Source of the DNA: Trichostrongylus colubriformis
Taxonomy: Eukaryota > Nematoda > Chromadorea > Rhabditida > Trichostrongylidae
Direction of reading: 5' to 3'
Length of the DNA: 64,000 nt
Assembly (NCBI GenBank): GCA_963978905.1
Contig: OZ022257.1
Coordinates: 28,597,274 to 28,661,273, forward strand
Shown here: positions 24,351 to 36,710 of the stretch, piece by piece
Layout of the letters: each line of letters opens with the position of its first letter
How positions within the stretch are numbered: position 1 is the stretch's first letter
Notes under the pieces: model-generated
Databases searched by the model: none
What the model saw: the letters and a program-made list of their open reading frames with translations, nothing else
Told to the model about the DNA's origin: nothing
Translations under genes and position numbers: made by a program

Positions 24351-24976
24351 CCACCCTCTCAGGGTGTACCATTTATGTCCGTATTTCGCAACATGATGAG
24401 CGGCGTGCGGCGCGGTGTACACGGGAACCCCGCTAAAGTTGGGTCTCACACCTGTCTTGTCAGAGCGATTACACGGTGATGCTAGAGCGCCATACACAAC
24501 TGACCTGTAATCGCTTTGAGACCCAACAAGATAACGCCTTGAGCTCGTTCGTGTAGCTTTGCTTGCGACAGGTCGCGGTGCGAAATCCTGACATAAGTAT
24601 ACACACATCATCCACCCTTCCTCGGTTTTCGATGGTATACTCACCATAGCGCATAACCATATACACCCACATGCTTAACGTATTAAACTGTAGGTAACCA
24701 AAACCAAACATTGTAGGAATCAATTTTGGATGGTGAAACCGATGAAGACTCTTCGAGGTAAGATTTCGGTAGGTCACACGGACGCATTCAAACTACATCA
24801 AACACCTCACACAGGTGTGGTTCGCAGTGAATCACGAAAGATCGATTTACAACGGCGCTCGCTGCGGTGCAGAACCGATTGGCACACGCTTTTCAGGTAG
24901 AAAATGAGAGAAACCCGCTTTGTACGGAATCCTGTTCATAGAATTCGCAGAGAAAGCGCTTGCGGATCCAAAATGG

Positions 24977-25315
24977 CTAGTCAGTGGGTACTACGGGGTT
25001 TTCGGTCCTGAATCTGAATGTCATGAGTAGTTGCCTATCCAAAGAGCTGCTCTCAAAGCTCACCATTCCTCGAAGGGATTTTGGTAGGACCACATGCACT
25101 GGATGGCCCCGGTCAATGCAAAGACGAGGGAGCACTTGTTGAAATGTCTCTCTACGATTTATAAAGGAGACTGATGGTCCGACGCAATCTTTAACAGATT
25201 GTTGAGCACTTTGATAGCAGTGTGCTGAAAAATGCGATGTGTCCATGTGATATCCCCCAATGTGGAAGTTGCAGGAAACGATGGGCTCGGAACTCATTTT
25301 CTGGCGCCATTCCAA
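24977..25315 (-). CDS. Unrecognised coding-like frame, 112 codons
   Basis: This minus-strand frame ends at a TAG at 24977-24979. Its codon choice (many C-ending codons, few rare ones) looks more protein-like than surrounding frames. The first ATG of the open stretch lies about six codons inside the listed start, and the frame opens further upstream to about 25336. The predicted protein has several His and Cys residues (for example HIGGYHMDTSHFSAHCY) but no domain I can name. There is no clean acceptor at the right edge and no poly(A) signal was confirmed. It could be a terminal exon, a pseudogene fragment or a repeat-encoded frame. Confidence 0.3.
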   Translation of the reverse strand: MEWRQKMSSEPIVSCNFHIGGYHMDTSHFSAHCYQSAQQSVKDCVGPSVSFINRRETFQQVLPRLCIDRGHPVHVVLPKSLRGMVSFESSSLDRQLLMTFRFRTENPVVPTD

Positions 25316-25604
25316 TTTCTGCTGAAGCCTGCTAAGCTCATTCGATCACGAAGCTCAGCTATTTACGATGCGCTCGCTCGCTCTTGAAGAGGGATTATCT
25401 GCGCATTGTGGACATCGGGTTCACTATGCATCTTCGTCTGAACCAGACAGCACCCTCAAGCATAATATGTTCATTATGAGGTGAAAAGACGCATAAGCAT
25501 ATGTCAGACCCATCACATGGTCAAGACAGCTTAACTGAGCGTGTCTATGACAAGTCTCCGCCTGGAATGATGGAGAATTCTTGTGAGGTTAGGCACTACT
25601 CTCG

Positions 25605-25805
25605 TCCTGCCCACAGGGGTGCTGTCTCAATGGGGAGGGGAGAGGGGGGGGGAGGGAGTGCGCATTTAGCATCTCTGAGGGATTTGAAGGGACAGTCTGC
25701 AACTTCGAAACCGCATCCGTTTTAGGATAGGCATGATATGTTCATACCGATGTACCCCCCCCCCCCCCCCTCCTCTTCCCCCATTGCGATAGCATCCTTC
25801 TAAAT
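25605..25805. repeat. Inverted-repeat element with G/C tracts, second copy
   Basis: GGGGTGCTGTCTCAATGGGG at about 25617 is inverted at about 25752-25800 (a C-run, then CCCCATTGCGATAGCATCCTT). This is the same arrangement as at 2816-3045, but with a different interior. Confidence 0.55.
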
Positions 25806-25993
25806 GAGGGAGCTACATCCGCTAAAAGGTGGACCAGAATATCACTTCTTGGCACCAAGATAGAATCCCAGAGGTGTTGTAAATGGGATGAGGAGCTCGT
25901 CCTCTTTATTACCGCCTTCCAGACCAACAGGGTATAACAGACAGATCGTAAAGAGAAATGAAATGTTAGTTTGAAGTATTATATGTAGCGAGA

Positions 25994-26037
25994 CACGCAT
26001 CTCCTATCAAGGCCCTGCGAGGGTCAGATAGGGAGAT
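25994..26037. repeat. Perfect-stem hairpin
   Basis: GCATCTCCTATC and GATAGGGAGATGC face each other around AAGGCCCTGCGAGGGTCA, whose own CCCT/AGGG can extend the stem. It may be a short MITE remnant or a structured RNA; no further evidence. Confidence 0.45.
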
Positions 26038-26049
26038 GCTCCATATTCG

Positions 26050-28115
26050 GATATTCTTTTTTATCTACACTTTGATGTGAACTCCAACTGCAATTAACCA
26101 TAGATTGCCCAGTTGTTGCTTCGTCCACTTAAGGCCTCTCACAATTGGTGACCCTTTTTCATATAACCGCAATTGGAATCGTTCGACGAACCTGAAGAAG
26201 CTCATCAAGGAACAGGGACGGTTTTTATTTCAAGAGCCAATGAATGATGCTGGAACAGATTTCAATGTTTGCGGACCGATGGTGTTGTTACAGTTGACGG
26301 TGGGCTAGATTCTGGAGGGTAGTACTTCAATTTAAACAACAAAAAACAATGACAGTAAGTTCAGGCAGCACAGAAACATGGGAGCACCTTTATGACAAAG
26401 GGATGAGGAACTGCTGATGCGCGTCCCGTGTTTCAGTGGCTCTGCCCATCCGTCCCTTATTCGCGTGGCGAAGGTAACACATCACTGAAGATTGGATGAG
26501 AATGGAACCTCATGGAGGGTAAGAATTGCCATCAGTCAATTGCAGAGCAGTAACCTGCACCTCGTACAATACAAATAACTTACATAGCTGTGGCAGGATT
26601 TCTTTCCAAAGATGCTAATTTAATAGAGCCTGCATGGACATGGAGAACAAGAGAAATGTTCAAGATTCAGGGGATTCTTCCACACGTCAGATCCCCTAAC
26701 GGTTGTCAGTATTGTAGATTATGTACTCCAATGGTGCAATCAGTGTTGGTCAGTCGCAAATTAAAAAAAAGAGGTGTAAGCCAAATTAACCGGTCAGCTG
26801 AATGCAAGGGCGAAAAAATGTTCGCCAAAGCAACTTTTTTGATACGAGATAGTTGACTGTGAACAGGCGACGTTTCCTTAGGTGAAATTAATCTGAAACC
26901 GCAATGAGTCACACAAAGCTTGGTGGAATGAAAGCGCACTGCTATCGGCCCGGCGAACGGCCGGGCAGTACGCTGGGCCAAGCTCGGAGAAATTTTCGAT
27001 GCGCAGTAGAACAAGTCAGCAACGAGTCAACGGTAGAAACTAAGTATATAAAGGAACAAAACATGAGATGATTGTGGAACTTGGGGCTCTGAGAGAGCTG
27101 TTGCTCTCATATCATGAACATCGATGAACATTGCAGAACCGCGGACCGCTAATCTCGATGTATTACGCAGTGATTGGATGACCGCGCTGACCACATGGAT
27201 TCAAGGTGACGTCCCTTGAGGCACTTTGCCGATTCGCAAACGATATATCCCATTAGAGGGACTGAGAGCGTTCACGTCAAGGGGGACGCGACAAGGAGGG
27301 TGATGAGGGATGGCATGAGAAAGAACGAACATAGTGGGAACGAAACAACACGCAATCATTAAAAATCTAAAAAATGGTCTATTTCCTTCTTTTCTGTATG
27401 AACCACTGCCCTCGTCAACTCGCAACATTCTCCCTCAACTCGGCATAATCTAAGATTCCGTCACCCTCGTTTACAATCTTACTAGTCTGTTCACCATGGG
27501 TACCTGAGAAGATTCATATTGAGTAATGTTCTTGAACATCCGTTTTCTCCGGGTTCCCAACGCCCTTCGCTTCCAAGGAGAACGTGCCATTACCATTAAA
27601 ACCCTCCGGAGGTGGGTTTGAGGCGTGAAGAATGACACTTTGGATCATGATCACGTTGTACAAGCAACGACAGCTTTGTGGCTTCATGAACCGAAGGGTC
27701 AGTCCCTAGGGAACTTCTCAAAAGGGATTCACCACGGAAGCTAACTCTGCTATTTGAGGCGGACCGTGATGCCGTAGGTGCTCTAATACCCGACTGTGTC
27801 GACTGAAGGCTCCTTTCATGACGGTAAAAATGGTAAGCCTCAACTTGCTCCTGCTTCTAGGGAACATTGCAGGGACATTTGCTCTAATACTTTTATCTCT
27901 TGCATTGCCCCCTGTTTTGTATATGTGGAATAAGTGAGTCGCGAACACTCTTCGGCCATTGATGTATTTGCATAATGATATATATCATTATATAAATATA
28001 TCAGTATATAAATATAACAGTATATCATTATGTAAAGAAATATATACATATATATATGCAGCTTGAAACATGAAATAAAATCTGCTCTCAAATTTGCGAC
28101 GAAACAACTCTGCGA
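26050..28115. other. Region without a supported gene; AT-dinucleotide patch
   Basis: No supported exon. 27975-28060 is a low-complexity run of ATAT/ATCATTATATAAATATA words. Frames at 26590-26856 and 26706-27014 lie on opposite strands over each other and have no motif. Confidence 0.35.
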
Positions 28116-28123
28116 ATGAAGTT

Positions 28124-28271
28124 ACAGTCCATTTCGGAGCGCCTGATGGGGCGTGGTCTACGGACTTGTGTGAGTGGCGAGAGTGGGTGTTTGTGGCGGT
28201 GTGAGAGAGTTTGCTACACTCTCATACAAGTCCGTAGGCTACGCCTTATCAAGCACTTCGAAATGGACTGC
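28124..28271. mobile_element. 148-bp hAT-type MITE with 8-bp target duplication
   Basis: The inverted ends (ACAGTCCATTTCG... and ...CGAAATGGACTGC) are matched for about 50 bp with a few mismatches. The element is flanked on both sides by the identical 8-mer ATGAAGTT (28116-28123 and 28272-28279). An 8-bp duplication is characteristic of hAT-superfamily insertion. There is no coding capacity, so it depended on an autonomous partner. Confidence 0.8.
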
Positions 28272-28279
28272 ATGAAGTT

Positions 28280-29427
28280 TTTTGAGTAAACAGTGCTATT
28301 GTTTGATCAAAATCCGGAAGGATGCTCGCGTAAGGTAAGGTGAGTAGAGTAAGTGGCACTATACTCATTGACATGAAAAACCAGCTGTAGCAAAGATAAC
28401 TGAAACATACGCAACAAAGGTACTAATCGTAGCAACGAGCTTAGCAAGCGCCAAAGAATAGCATTTCTTCGGCAAGGGTCACCTACGTCAGTGCTGTTTA
28501 ATATGATTCCAGTCAGCTACCCAGGGATCTCAAAGAAATTTAGTCAAAACCACGATTAGTTTATTAACTTGCTTACAGTGCTTTTGACACCGGGCTCACG
28601 CGCTATAGGCGCCAGCACTCACTATGTGATGGGATTATTAACAAAAAAATCATAATTTTCGCACAGCTTTCCGCAGATTTGAGTGAGGAGGTTTGAGTGC
28701 AACGTCTCAAGTCGCGAAAGCGACGTGCACCTCTAATTGACCTACCCTTGCTAAAAGTGGAATCCTTCGTGTTACTACGCAGTGACTATGTACTTATGTA
28801 TGTAGATTTAGGTGCCAAATCACATTGTTATGATCATGGAATTGAGTTAACGAAAGATAATCCAGCTTCCTATCACATTGTCCCTCCCCCTCAACCCCAG
28901 AAAATGGTGACAGTGCTGTGTAAAAGATAAAAAGTGTCTCTCAGGCGTTGAGTAGCTTTTGCATTTGCGCTTGAAGCAATCCTGACATGGACAGGCGGAT
29001 GAGTGGCTGAAGCTGTGATTAAACCCTCCGCCTGATATTAAAGCGAAAGCACAGTACAGTTTTGTAGGACGTATCTTACCTTTTGTGCCTGGTGAGTATG
29101 GTGCATTGGTCCAAGACCGGCTGGTTACTGCTACCGCAATGGACAAATCAACGCATCCAATTGAGTCGCCTCTTCATACCACCACCTCCCGACAGCCAGT
29201 GAAACCACAACAAGCACTCAGATGCAGCTGGCAACAAAATTAGCATGCTCGCCCCCGACCTCGTCCCGATAGCCGCGGCGTCCCAGCTATGTCTGGTCGA
29301 CGACGTTGTGGTATGCATAATTAGGTTTATTCCGAAACAAATGCATGCATCACATTATGGTCGGCTTCGGCACATGAGCACGCAATATGGAATTGAAAGC
29401 GTGATCATCGTTATGCGACCCCGAGTT
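28280..29427. other. Region without a supported gene
   Basis: Frames at 28697-28930 (plus) and 28847-29146 (minus) overlap and neither shows a motif or good splice sites. Confidence 0.3.
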
Positions 29428-29796
29428 TTATAATTCTTCAAGGGAGTACCGATGAAGAATGGGCTGGTAATTTTCTAGCGGCCAGCGGCTGTTTCTAATG
29501 TAATTAAAGGCAGAAAAGCCGTGTTTGATCACGTGGACGGCCTTTCCCATTGGCTCTCTCACAAGTGTTGGAAAAGGGATGATTGGCATACTGAAGTTGT
29601 CAAAGTTGGGTTCACAAAGAAAGGTCATCATTCGATTCGCAATGCTACTACTGCGTAGTTCTCGCGACGTAGGCATAAAGTCTTGAACATCGATTGACGG
29701 TTCCCTTTTTAGAAAGTCCACTCGTCTTTTCACTAAAATCAAAATTAGGTCGTTGAGGTCTTCTCGATCAATTTTCTCGCCAAGCACGACCTCCAC
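29428..29796 (-). CDS. Unrecognised coding-like frame, 122 codons
   Basis: The minus-strand frame runs from an ATG at 29794-29796 to a TAA at 29428-29430. Codon use is regular and the predicted protein is mixed charged and hydrophobic, without low-complexity runs. It includes KIDREDLNDLILILVKRRVD near the start and KHGFSAFNYIRNSRWP towards the end. I recognise no family. There is no clear acceptor upstream and no poly(A) signal was checked downstream. It may be a single-exon gene, a terminal exon or a retained fragment of a gene pseudogenised elsewhere. Confidence 0.35.
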   Translation of the reverse strand: MEVVLGEKIDREDLNDLILILVKRRVDFLKREPSIDVQDFMPTSRELRSSSIANRMMTFLCEPNFDNFSMPIIPFPTLVREPMGKAVHVIKHGFSAFNYIRNSRWPLENYQPILHRYSLEEL

Positions 29797-29799
29797 TCT

Positions 29800-32555
29800 T
29801 TAAATCTTGTTTTTGGCAATGAATGCAACCCCTGGTAAGGATTCCCACTTGCTTGACCTCAAGGGAAACTTTGCTCAAGATGTCGATTTATCCTTGGAGG
29901 CAGTTTCTTAAGTGAACTGCAATTTCACCACAGTGCGGAAAGATCTTCGGGTAGATGAGGTGGCCATAAGTGTACTTTATCCATTTTCTATATTAGAAAG
30001 TTACCAACTGTAATGAACAGATCGAGACATACCTAACACAGGTACTTAATGTAGTACACGAACGTAGCAAGGGTCAAAGAAGAGTCTCCTTCCCTGCTGA
30101 TTTTGTTGCATTCCATAAACCAGAACCCTTCCGATTTTCAGTCAAAATCTTGATCAGGTCAAAAATTGTCTCCAGGGGTGATTCGACCTTGTAACCATGA
30201 AGGCAGCATTGGTTCTGCGCGAAAGCGCTTGATTTGCGCGATGTGTGCGCCCGTACTTACAACGTGATGGTGTTGCTCATTCATGAAAACCTTCATAACT
30301 TCGTTCGCAGAGTCGTTCCCAAATTTGGAGAGCAGGTCAGCTTCTCAAATGCATATGACGTTGTGCAAGTCATTGAGAATGGCCAAGCTGACATACTGAT
30401 CTTACCGTATGCGATGTCCCTCTATATGCAGAAAAAAGCTCATACATTCTGTTCATGATCTTTATGAAGTGATGCCATCAAAGAATGAGGATACGATTTC
30501 TCGTTTTTATGTTCCTGATGTATCGATGAGTCTTGCGAGCTCATTGTAACTCATCGTCTATGTTCTTACCTGATTTATCCTCCTCAGGCCTACATCCTCA
30601 CCGATCACAAAAGCTGTCAAATACAGGTCTGTAACGGACTGTAACAGGACTGTAACAAATGTTTACCCTTTCTGATAGTACTTATGTATTCACCCAATAA
30701 GAGATTCATAGGAACTTTGTGAAAACCTAACTGTCAGCTGGTCCCTTCCGCTCCTCTTCGATTCAACATCGACATTTTCAATGAGACGAGGCAGTGAGAG
30801 GAAACAATGAGTCATTTTCGATCCTAGAGGGGCACTCCTCAACAAGCGGCGACCAATTCCCCCGCGAGAGCACTGCATCCGAAGTGATGGCTTTCCTCTG
30901 ATGAAAAATCATGCCCGTTGAGCAATGGAAGGCTTTCACATCTGAATTAGAAAATAACAGCTGCCTCCTTTTTTGACTATAAAGCAAGCGAGAAAGAAAA
31001 AATTGCCCGCACTCCTATTTTATTGAATCGAAGGAACTGGAAACAATATGGGGAGAAATACGTTCAAATAGAAAAGAAGGATACTTGTCTAATTATTAGG
31101 GAAATATACAATGGGGTGTAACCTCCTGAACAACTGGATATGCTTATCTTGCCTTGTTTTACGTCATACGCCACAATAAGCTATGATGAGCAACAAGTAC
31201 GTACCCCATCGGTAATTCGAAAAGACATTATTCTCGGTGCACCGAAACAGGTTGATCACTTCGCGATGAGTAGGATGTTTCAGGGAACCTGTGCGGCGGC
31301 TCGAAATCCGCAAAATCATTTACTGCGGCATGACGGTTTGTCATTAGGGTGCAATGGGCAATCTGACCGCACAAGGGACAACGAAACCCGAACACTACTA
31401 GGCGTCGCTAGTACATTGGTGGTAGCTAGTGGCAAGAAAAGCAACTGGACGACGGCGATAAGATACGGCAACTCGGGAATAGCTACAACCGCATTGGATC
31501 CTCTGAGGAGACTACAGTTATATCTTGGCCGATCGTCTATTTCCAAGGTAGAGGTATTATCAGCCATCATCTGGCATCATAAGCCAACGGTGCTACGCGA
31601 ATTTCGCGCGTATGTACCGTTAAGACACAATTTCGCGCAATAGCGTGAGCCGTGCGGCTCCGTACGTGGTCGATCCCAAGGCGATCGCAAGACAGGACAA
31701 TCGCTTTAGGACCTAATTCATACGGCGCCCCCTACTTCGCACGCATCGTGGCGACAGCCGAACCGGAATCCTATCCTAATAATGCACATCCGCGCATCGC
31801 GCATCGCCAGAGACCGCCTTTTTAATTCTCGCTCACCCATTTAGAGAAAACAGTTTATTCCTTAGATCTGTGCCTCAATGTTGCCTCTAACCAGTACCGA
31901 TCCGGAAATAAAGATTGTGATAGTATTTCTATACTGAAGATGGCGTCGTACGTGGAGAAAAAACACATCCCAATCGACTTTCCTTCCGCAATCAGGAACC
32001 AGTAATGAATATGTTGTAGGCAGTGGCTGGCAGAACTTATACGCCGATAAGCCGCCATCACGTGAAGCAAACCCGAATTATCTCAGGCTATAATCGCCTT
32101 GGGGTTGTAGATCACGATTACACATTGTGCCTCTAACAAGTACTATATTATCGTATAATCTCAGCCACTTGTGTAGTGCGATGTCCGCAGAAATGAAAAA
32201 TTCTCTCGCAACGTTCCCTTTGAGATGTGCCACTCATTCAACCTCATTCACATCACCCCAGTCAGCATCGTTCAGCGATTCGGTGCAATTGGCTTTACAC
32301 AGTTTTAAGCCGAGGGTAGGCAAGCTTATACTCATCCCTTATCCTTCAATTACCACAGCTTGGGTTTTCATTCACAGTTCTCAGAAGGCCTCTGCTATGT
32401 GTGTATGCCATTGGAACAGAAAATTTGCGAGGCTGCGTTTGACGCGCGACGAAGTGGTGCGAAATAGGAGCGGCGTACTAGCTGCATCCTGATGCGATTA
32501 CGCCTGAAATAAGGCTAGAGCACCATGTCGGAAAAGAATGGAGTATTAGTTGAAA
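29800..32555. other. Region with several unassigned frames
   Basis: A plus-strand frame at 30234-30458 has a protein-like composition (NLHNFVRRVVPKFGEQVSF..., then GQADILILPYA), faintly reminiscent of periplasmic-binding-type folds, but has no start or splice support. The 167-codon frame at 31140-31643 overlaps an antisense frame and is followed by a GC-rich repeat-like stretch (about 31595-31690), so I do not call it. Confidence 0.3.
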
Positions 32556-32728
32556 GCTCTATTTCACCCTCGCAACACTTGAATCAATCAGCAGCACACA
32601 GCGCTTTAAAACACATCCAATAGGATGCACACAGCTCGCGCCATTGCGCCGAATACAATTTTCGGTTTTAATGGCATACACTCTTTCAGCTACTGATTCA
32701 AGTGTTGCGAGGGTGAAATAGAACTTTC
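32556..32728. mobile_element. MITE-like element with about 35-bp inverted ends
   Basis: CTATTTCACCCTCGCAACAC...TTGAATCA at the left is repeated as its exact complement at the right (TGATTCAAG...GAGGGTGAAATAG). The enclosed about 110 bp is non-coding. No clean target duplication was found. Confidence 0.7.
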
Positions 32729-33848
32729 ACCCAATACCCTACTCTCGTCGACACGAACTGGCCACATGAGCAACTGACCCCCCTCTCAACCATTAGATCG
32801 CTTGTTTAGAATACAAGATCGCTCCCAACTTATGCAAATTTGACTTATGCCGCGAGTTAATCTTTTACCTCATACCGCTGCATTTCCATAGTTCCGTGGA
32901 AACCCATACATGGAATTAATGTGTATATGGCTAGTAGAGGCAGACTTCCATAAGATGTATCAAGGTGTGCGACCAGATAGAAGCGTGCCATTTATGAGGA
33001 ATTTCGCCGTCCCCACCAATATAGCATCCAAAATACCGAGAGAGTTCCAGCAAAAGGTGAAAAAGGCTCTTATCAGTGGATCAGTGGAGGGCTATCCATG
33101 GCTTAAAAAGGAATAGCGACTCCATATCACACCACCGAAAGCATTAACTTTTGAGAGGCTCTATCATTTTTTTGTAATCTGCGCTATCTGAAGGGGTAGT
33201 TATGTAGCTCGAAATGGTTGAAGCAAAACTTCCATTCTGTATGAGGAATCATTGCACTAACCGCCAAAAAGTGACGAAGCTGTTCGAGCTTTCCTGCATT
33301 GATCAGGGCAGGCCCAAAGGTTACCTTGATTTTGAAGCCTTATACACATTTTTTTGAGCTGCTACTTCTTTAGAACCACTATAGCACGAAGTATTCTGCT
33401 ACAAGGCTACCGCTTCATTTTCGAACAGCTTGTGATAGAGAGAGCAGCGCAACAGCGCTATTGTTGGAACGCATCTAAAAGTGAAAAATCGCTACTGATT
33501 TGTGTTTAGGAAAGGTACTCAAGTTCGATGAAGAAGATACCCTTTTCATGAGTCTCAAAATTGCTGCTATGTACCGACAAAGAAAATGATATCGCGAAAC
33601 AAGAATTTGCACGGTGTGCAGGCCAGCGAGAGGCCTATAGCGGATTTATCTGAATCGTGAGTTCATTGGTGAAGAAAAATGAAGTAAAATATTTCGGGAA
33701 ACGTCTAATATTAGGACCCTTGGGGGGTCAAGGGAGATCCACACGGAAGGGACGAGAAAGAGAGGGAACGTAAAGAGACTAGATATTGCAATGCATGAGC
33801 TGGCCAGCAACAATGTACGTGTTAGTCCCTTGCCTTATCGCCATCACA

Positions 33849-33884
33849 ACTCAGCTGGCTGGCGCACACTACTGTGCGCGAAAC
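33849..33884 (+). repeat. Solo end of the 266-bp MITE family at 52934-53199
   Basis: CAGCTGGCTGGCGCACACTACTGTGCGCG closely matches the end of the element at 52934. No opposite end was found nearby, so this copy is truncated. Confidence 0.6.
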
Positions 33885-33954
33885 ACCATGTGCGTCAGTA
33901 GGTCGATCGAAATTGCTGTATTCGATTGATTGCTGTCGATCGAAAGTACAGAGT

Positions 33955-34220
33955 ATCCCAGTGCACACTCCGCCCACCGTGGGCGGAACTCAACTTGGTC
34001 CATGTGTGGTCTTTACTTCTTGCCCCATGCCCTACCCATACCAAACTTGTCCCTATCTCCACAGGTCGTTTTTTGTAAGGTCCAAGGCCCGCCCACCACC
34101 ACAAGTGCCGCGCTCTCTGTGCGCGCGCCTTTTTCATGACTTCCACAAACTCATTCCCGACCTCAATCCATCCTTCCCTCGAACTTCACGATTCAGGCGG
34201 GCAGGCTCCACTGTCATAAG
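33955..34220 (+). promoter_or_regulatory. GC-rich, promoter-like stretch
   Basis: It contains CCGCCCACCGTGGGCGG (a perfect palindrome), GCCCGCCCACCACCAC, and GTGCGCGCGCC. These GC-box-like words are unusual in this AT-rich window. It ends directly before an ATG with a perfect donor four codons later. A regulatory role is inference. Confidence 0.35.
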
Positions 34221-34232
34221 ATGTCGCCTAAG
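34221..34232 (+). CDS. Candidate first coding exon (four codons, MSPK)
   Basis: CATAAG precedes ATGTCGCCTAAG, followed by GTGAGTTTG. The AAG|GTGAGT junction is a perfect splice donor in phase 0. Very short first coding exons are common in nematode genes. I did not find a phase-0 partner exon. The best nearby acceptor (TTCTCTGTTTCAG at about 35520) opens a usable frame only in another phase. Confidence 0.25.
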
Positions 34233-34234
34233 GT

Positions 34235-36420
34235 GAGTTTGATTTCATCATGATTATGTCAAACCTGTGAAACAGCAAACAGCAACAGACGAGTGAAACA
34301 ATGAAAGGGAGAATAAGCGAAAAATTGAGAAAAAAGGTGTTTATGATAAACACCCAATGAATACCTAATCTACGTCTTGGGAAGGCGTCATGTGTGCAAC
34401 TAAGGAGCTGAAAGCTCCGAGCCCACACAGTAAGCCAAAATTGCCGCTTCCCGATGTCTCTAAGGAGTACACCATCACTTTTATGGAGAGCCGCATGTTC
34501 ATTTATTTGAAACCGAGTTCCAATAGGTAACCAACTTTCTCGGAATAAGAATTGTTTGCAAATGGTGAGCAGTGAAGAGGAATCATTCAATAAACTGATA
34601 TAAATATTCATTAGAATTCACTAGTAGTTAGAATTTGATGCGTTTGCACACTTATTGTTATCCGTTCCGGGGAATTGATCTCTCTAGTGAAAATTTTACA
34701 ACTTGAAGGAAACGAAAGGTCTTCTCGAAGTCTCGAAGTGGGTTCACAGCAAGTAAAGATTTGACTTTCCATAGCAAAAACTTATCTAGAAAGAACTCAC
34801 CGGTATCAGTTCTTCGTTTGTCGGCATCATGCATGGCTTCTAGCAACCGTTACGTCATCTTATACACGGATTTTCAGTCTCTGGAAATTGAATTTACAAT
34901 ACTAAAAGAGAACGCGTATTAATTAATAAGATCAAGAAGTTGACGAATTCTCTTTTTGCGAAGCTCATTGCAAAAATCGCATTTCTCGTAAAAGCAGATT
35001 TTCAAAGATGGATCGTAAGATACGCATGTGAGGGTAACTTTCCAGAGAATCACTAGCGGAATGGAAAACGAATTGATAACATTACGCGAAACCGGTTCCG
35101 AATGGTAGCCACTTTTCAGGAAAAATCAATTTTGTGCCGCCTGCCTCCAATACACTGGTGAGGGGAGAGGCGGTCCGCGAACATCTGAATTTCAACAGAT
35201 TCGATTTGGAAGTCGCGTCACGTCATTATTTCGAGATATCTACAGCAGACCGAGTGAAATGGCTTGTCAGCATCCTGTACTCACAGTGAAATTCCAGAAA
35301 GGAATGAGACGATTTCTAAGAAAAACTCCGTTCCATATTCCAGTAATACCGTAAAAAGGCTTGAGATATGGGTCAAGGGAAATGTTCAGCTAGCAGGTTC
35401 CCTTTTAAAAAGACTCCACAGCAATACATGCGAAATTTTTGAAGTGTGATGTTAGGAAAATTAGCCCAGCAATGTACTTGGGTATAATTTGTGAATTTTT
35501 ACTTATTCTTCTCTGTTTCAGATCACTTGACGCGGTATGTTCGATAGTTAGAAGCTTTCCACCGCTTTTATCGTTGTTTAGCTGGTGCTCTCTAGGTTGA
35601 CTGCAGGTGCAAGTGTACGTTCAGATTGAGGCAACTGCTCAAAAGTTCATTCTCGTTAGGAAGTACGGATCCCTTAGATAAGGATAAAGGATTAATTCAA
35701 ACGCGTTCGTAGGTATTGGTGGTCTGTGCGTGTCTGTTTGCAGCCTTTGTGTAATACGTCATATTTCATTGCCAGAAATCAAAAAAAGCGATGTTAGGCG
35801 TTGTAGTGGGTTTTAAAGTCACTGCACAACGAAGATTTGCATTTTTGCAGTCACTGCCATGTTTTTCGGCCATTTTAAACAGGGAGATTTGTGGAAAGGT
35901 GAACATTTTCGCTCATTCTAGCTGCTCGGAGTTGTTGAGCTGCTCTGTGGGTTGGGAGGTTCTTTGAGCTCAGTGTGTCGTGGGTCAGGGAACTCCGAGA
36001 AAGATCTATGCACACCCACTTAGTTGTTAACAGATAACTCCGCGTGCAACACATGGTGTTGTACGCGTTTCAAACCACATTTTTACCGGATTTTTGTAAA
36101 GTTGTCGTGGTCACTTGCTACCTCCATATGTTTTCGAATATGAGAAATTTTTTTTCCTGGTGCCCTTCTCCTCTAAAAAGTAGATGGGTTTCGAGAACAT
36201 ACTTTTGGGCAGCATATGCAGCAAACAATGACAGAACAACTTACTGTCTGTGGCGCCACGCATGCGCATCAATTCCTACAATGATTTTTTCAACCACGAT
36301 CTGAACAGTGACCGTTATCAATCCACTTCTTGCTCCGACTTTGTTGAGGACCTGAGCTGTTATGATATTTACAAACTCTGCCCGCCCTAGGCGTGTATTT
36401 TGATGATAATTCATGGACCA
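34235..36420. other. Region without a supported gene
   Basis: There is a strong acceptor at about 35520 followed by about 25 open codons on the plus strand, but no donor or homology. Nothing else recognised. Confidence 0.3.
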
Positions 36421-36424
36421 GTTG

Positions 36425-36710
36425 AGGCAATAATGTCCCTCACAAGCAGAAAATCTGATGTTCATTGCCGTAACTCTTGCTCGGGAATGTGAGACCCCAT
36501 CATTTTCGTATAATTCCTCCTAAAATCTACGCACAAATCACGATTTTTTTTTCGAAATAATTGGCGATTAGCAGGACATCTGCTCACCTCTAGATGAAAC
36601 TTCGACCATGATCACTCTTCTATTGGCTGTGACGCTAACTTCTCAGTTGTACAAAAATTTAATTTATTCAGTTGTTGTGTAAAACACGAACCAACTCTTA
36701 CAATGGCAAA
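36425..36710 (+). repeat. Dispersed repeat, copy 2 (partner at 8026-8275)
   Basis: Aligns with 8026-8275 in the same orientation from GAGGCAATAATGTCCCTCACAA to the TTCAGTTG region. Copies are about 28 kb apart and strongly diverged. Confidence 0.6.

Noticed and set aside
24264..24647. Minus-strand frame of 127 codons
   Set aside because: It runs through a SINE-like tRNA-derived head and a GC-rich repeat-like stretch. No protein motif.
31140..31643. Plus-strand frame of 167 codons
   Set aside because: It has a competing 84-codon antisense frame, no splice or start support, and runs into a GC-rich repeat-like stretch. No recognised domain.
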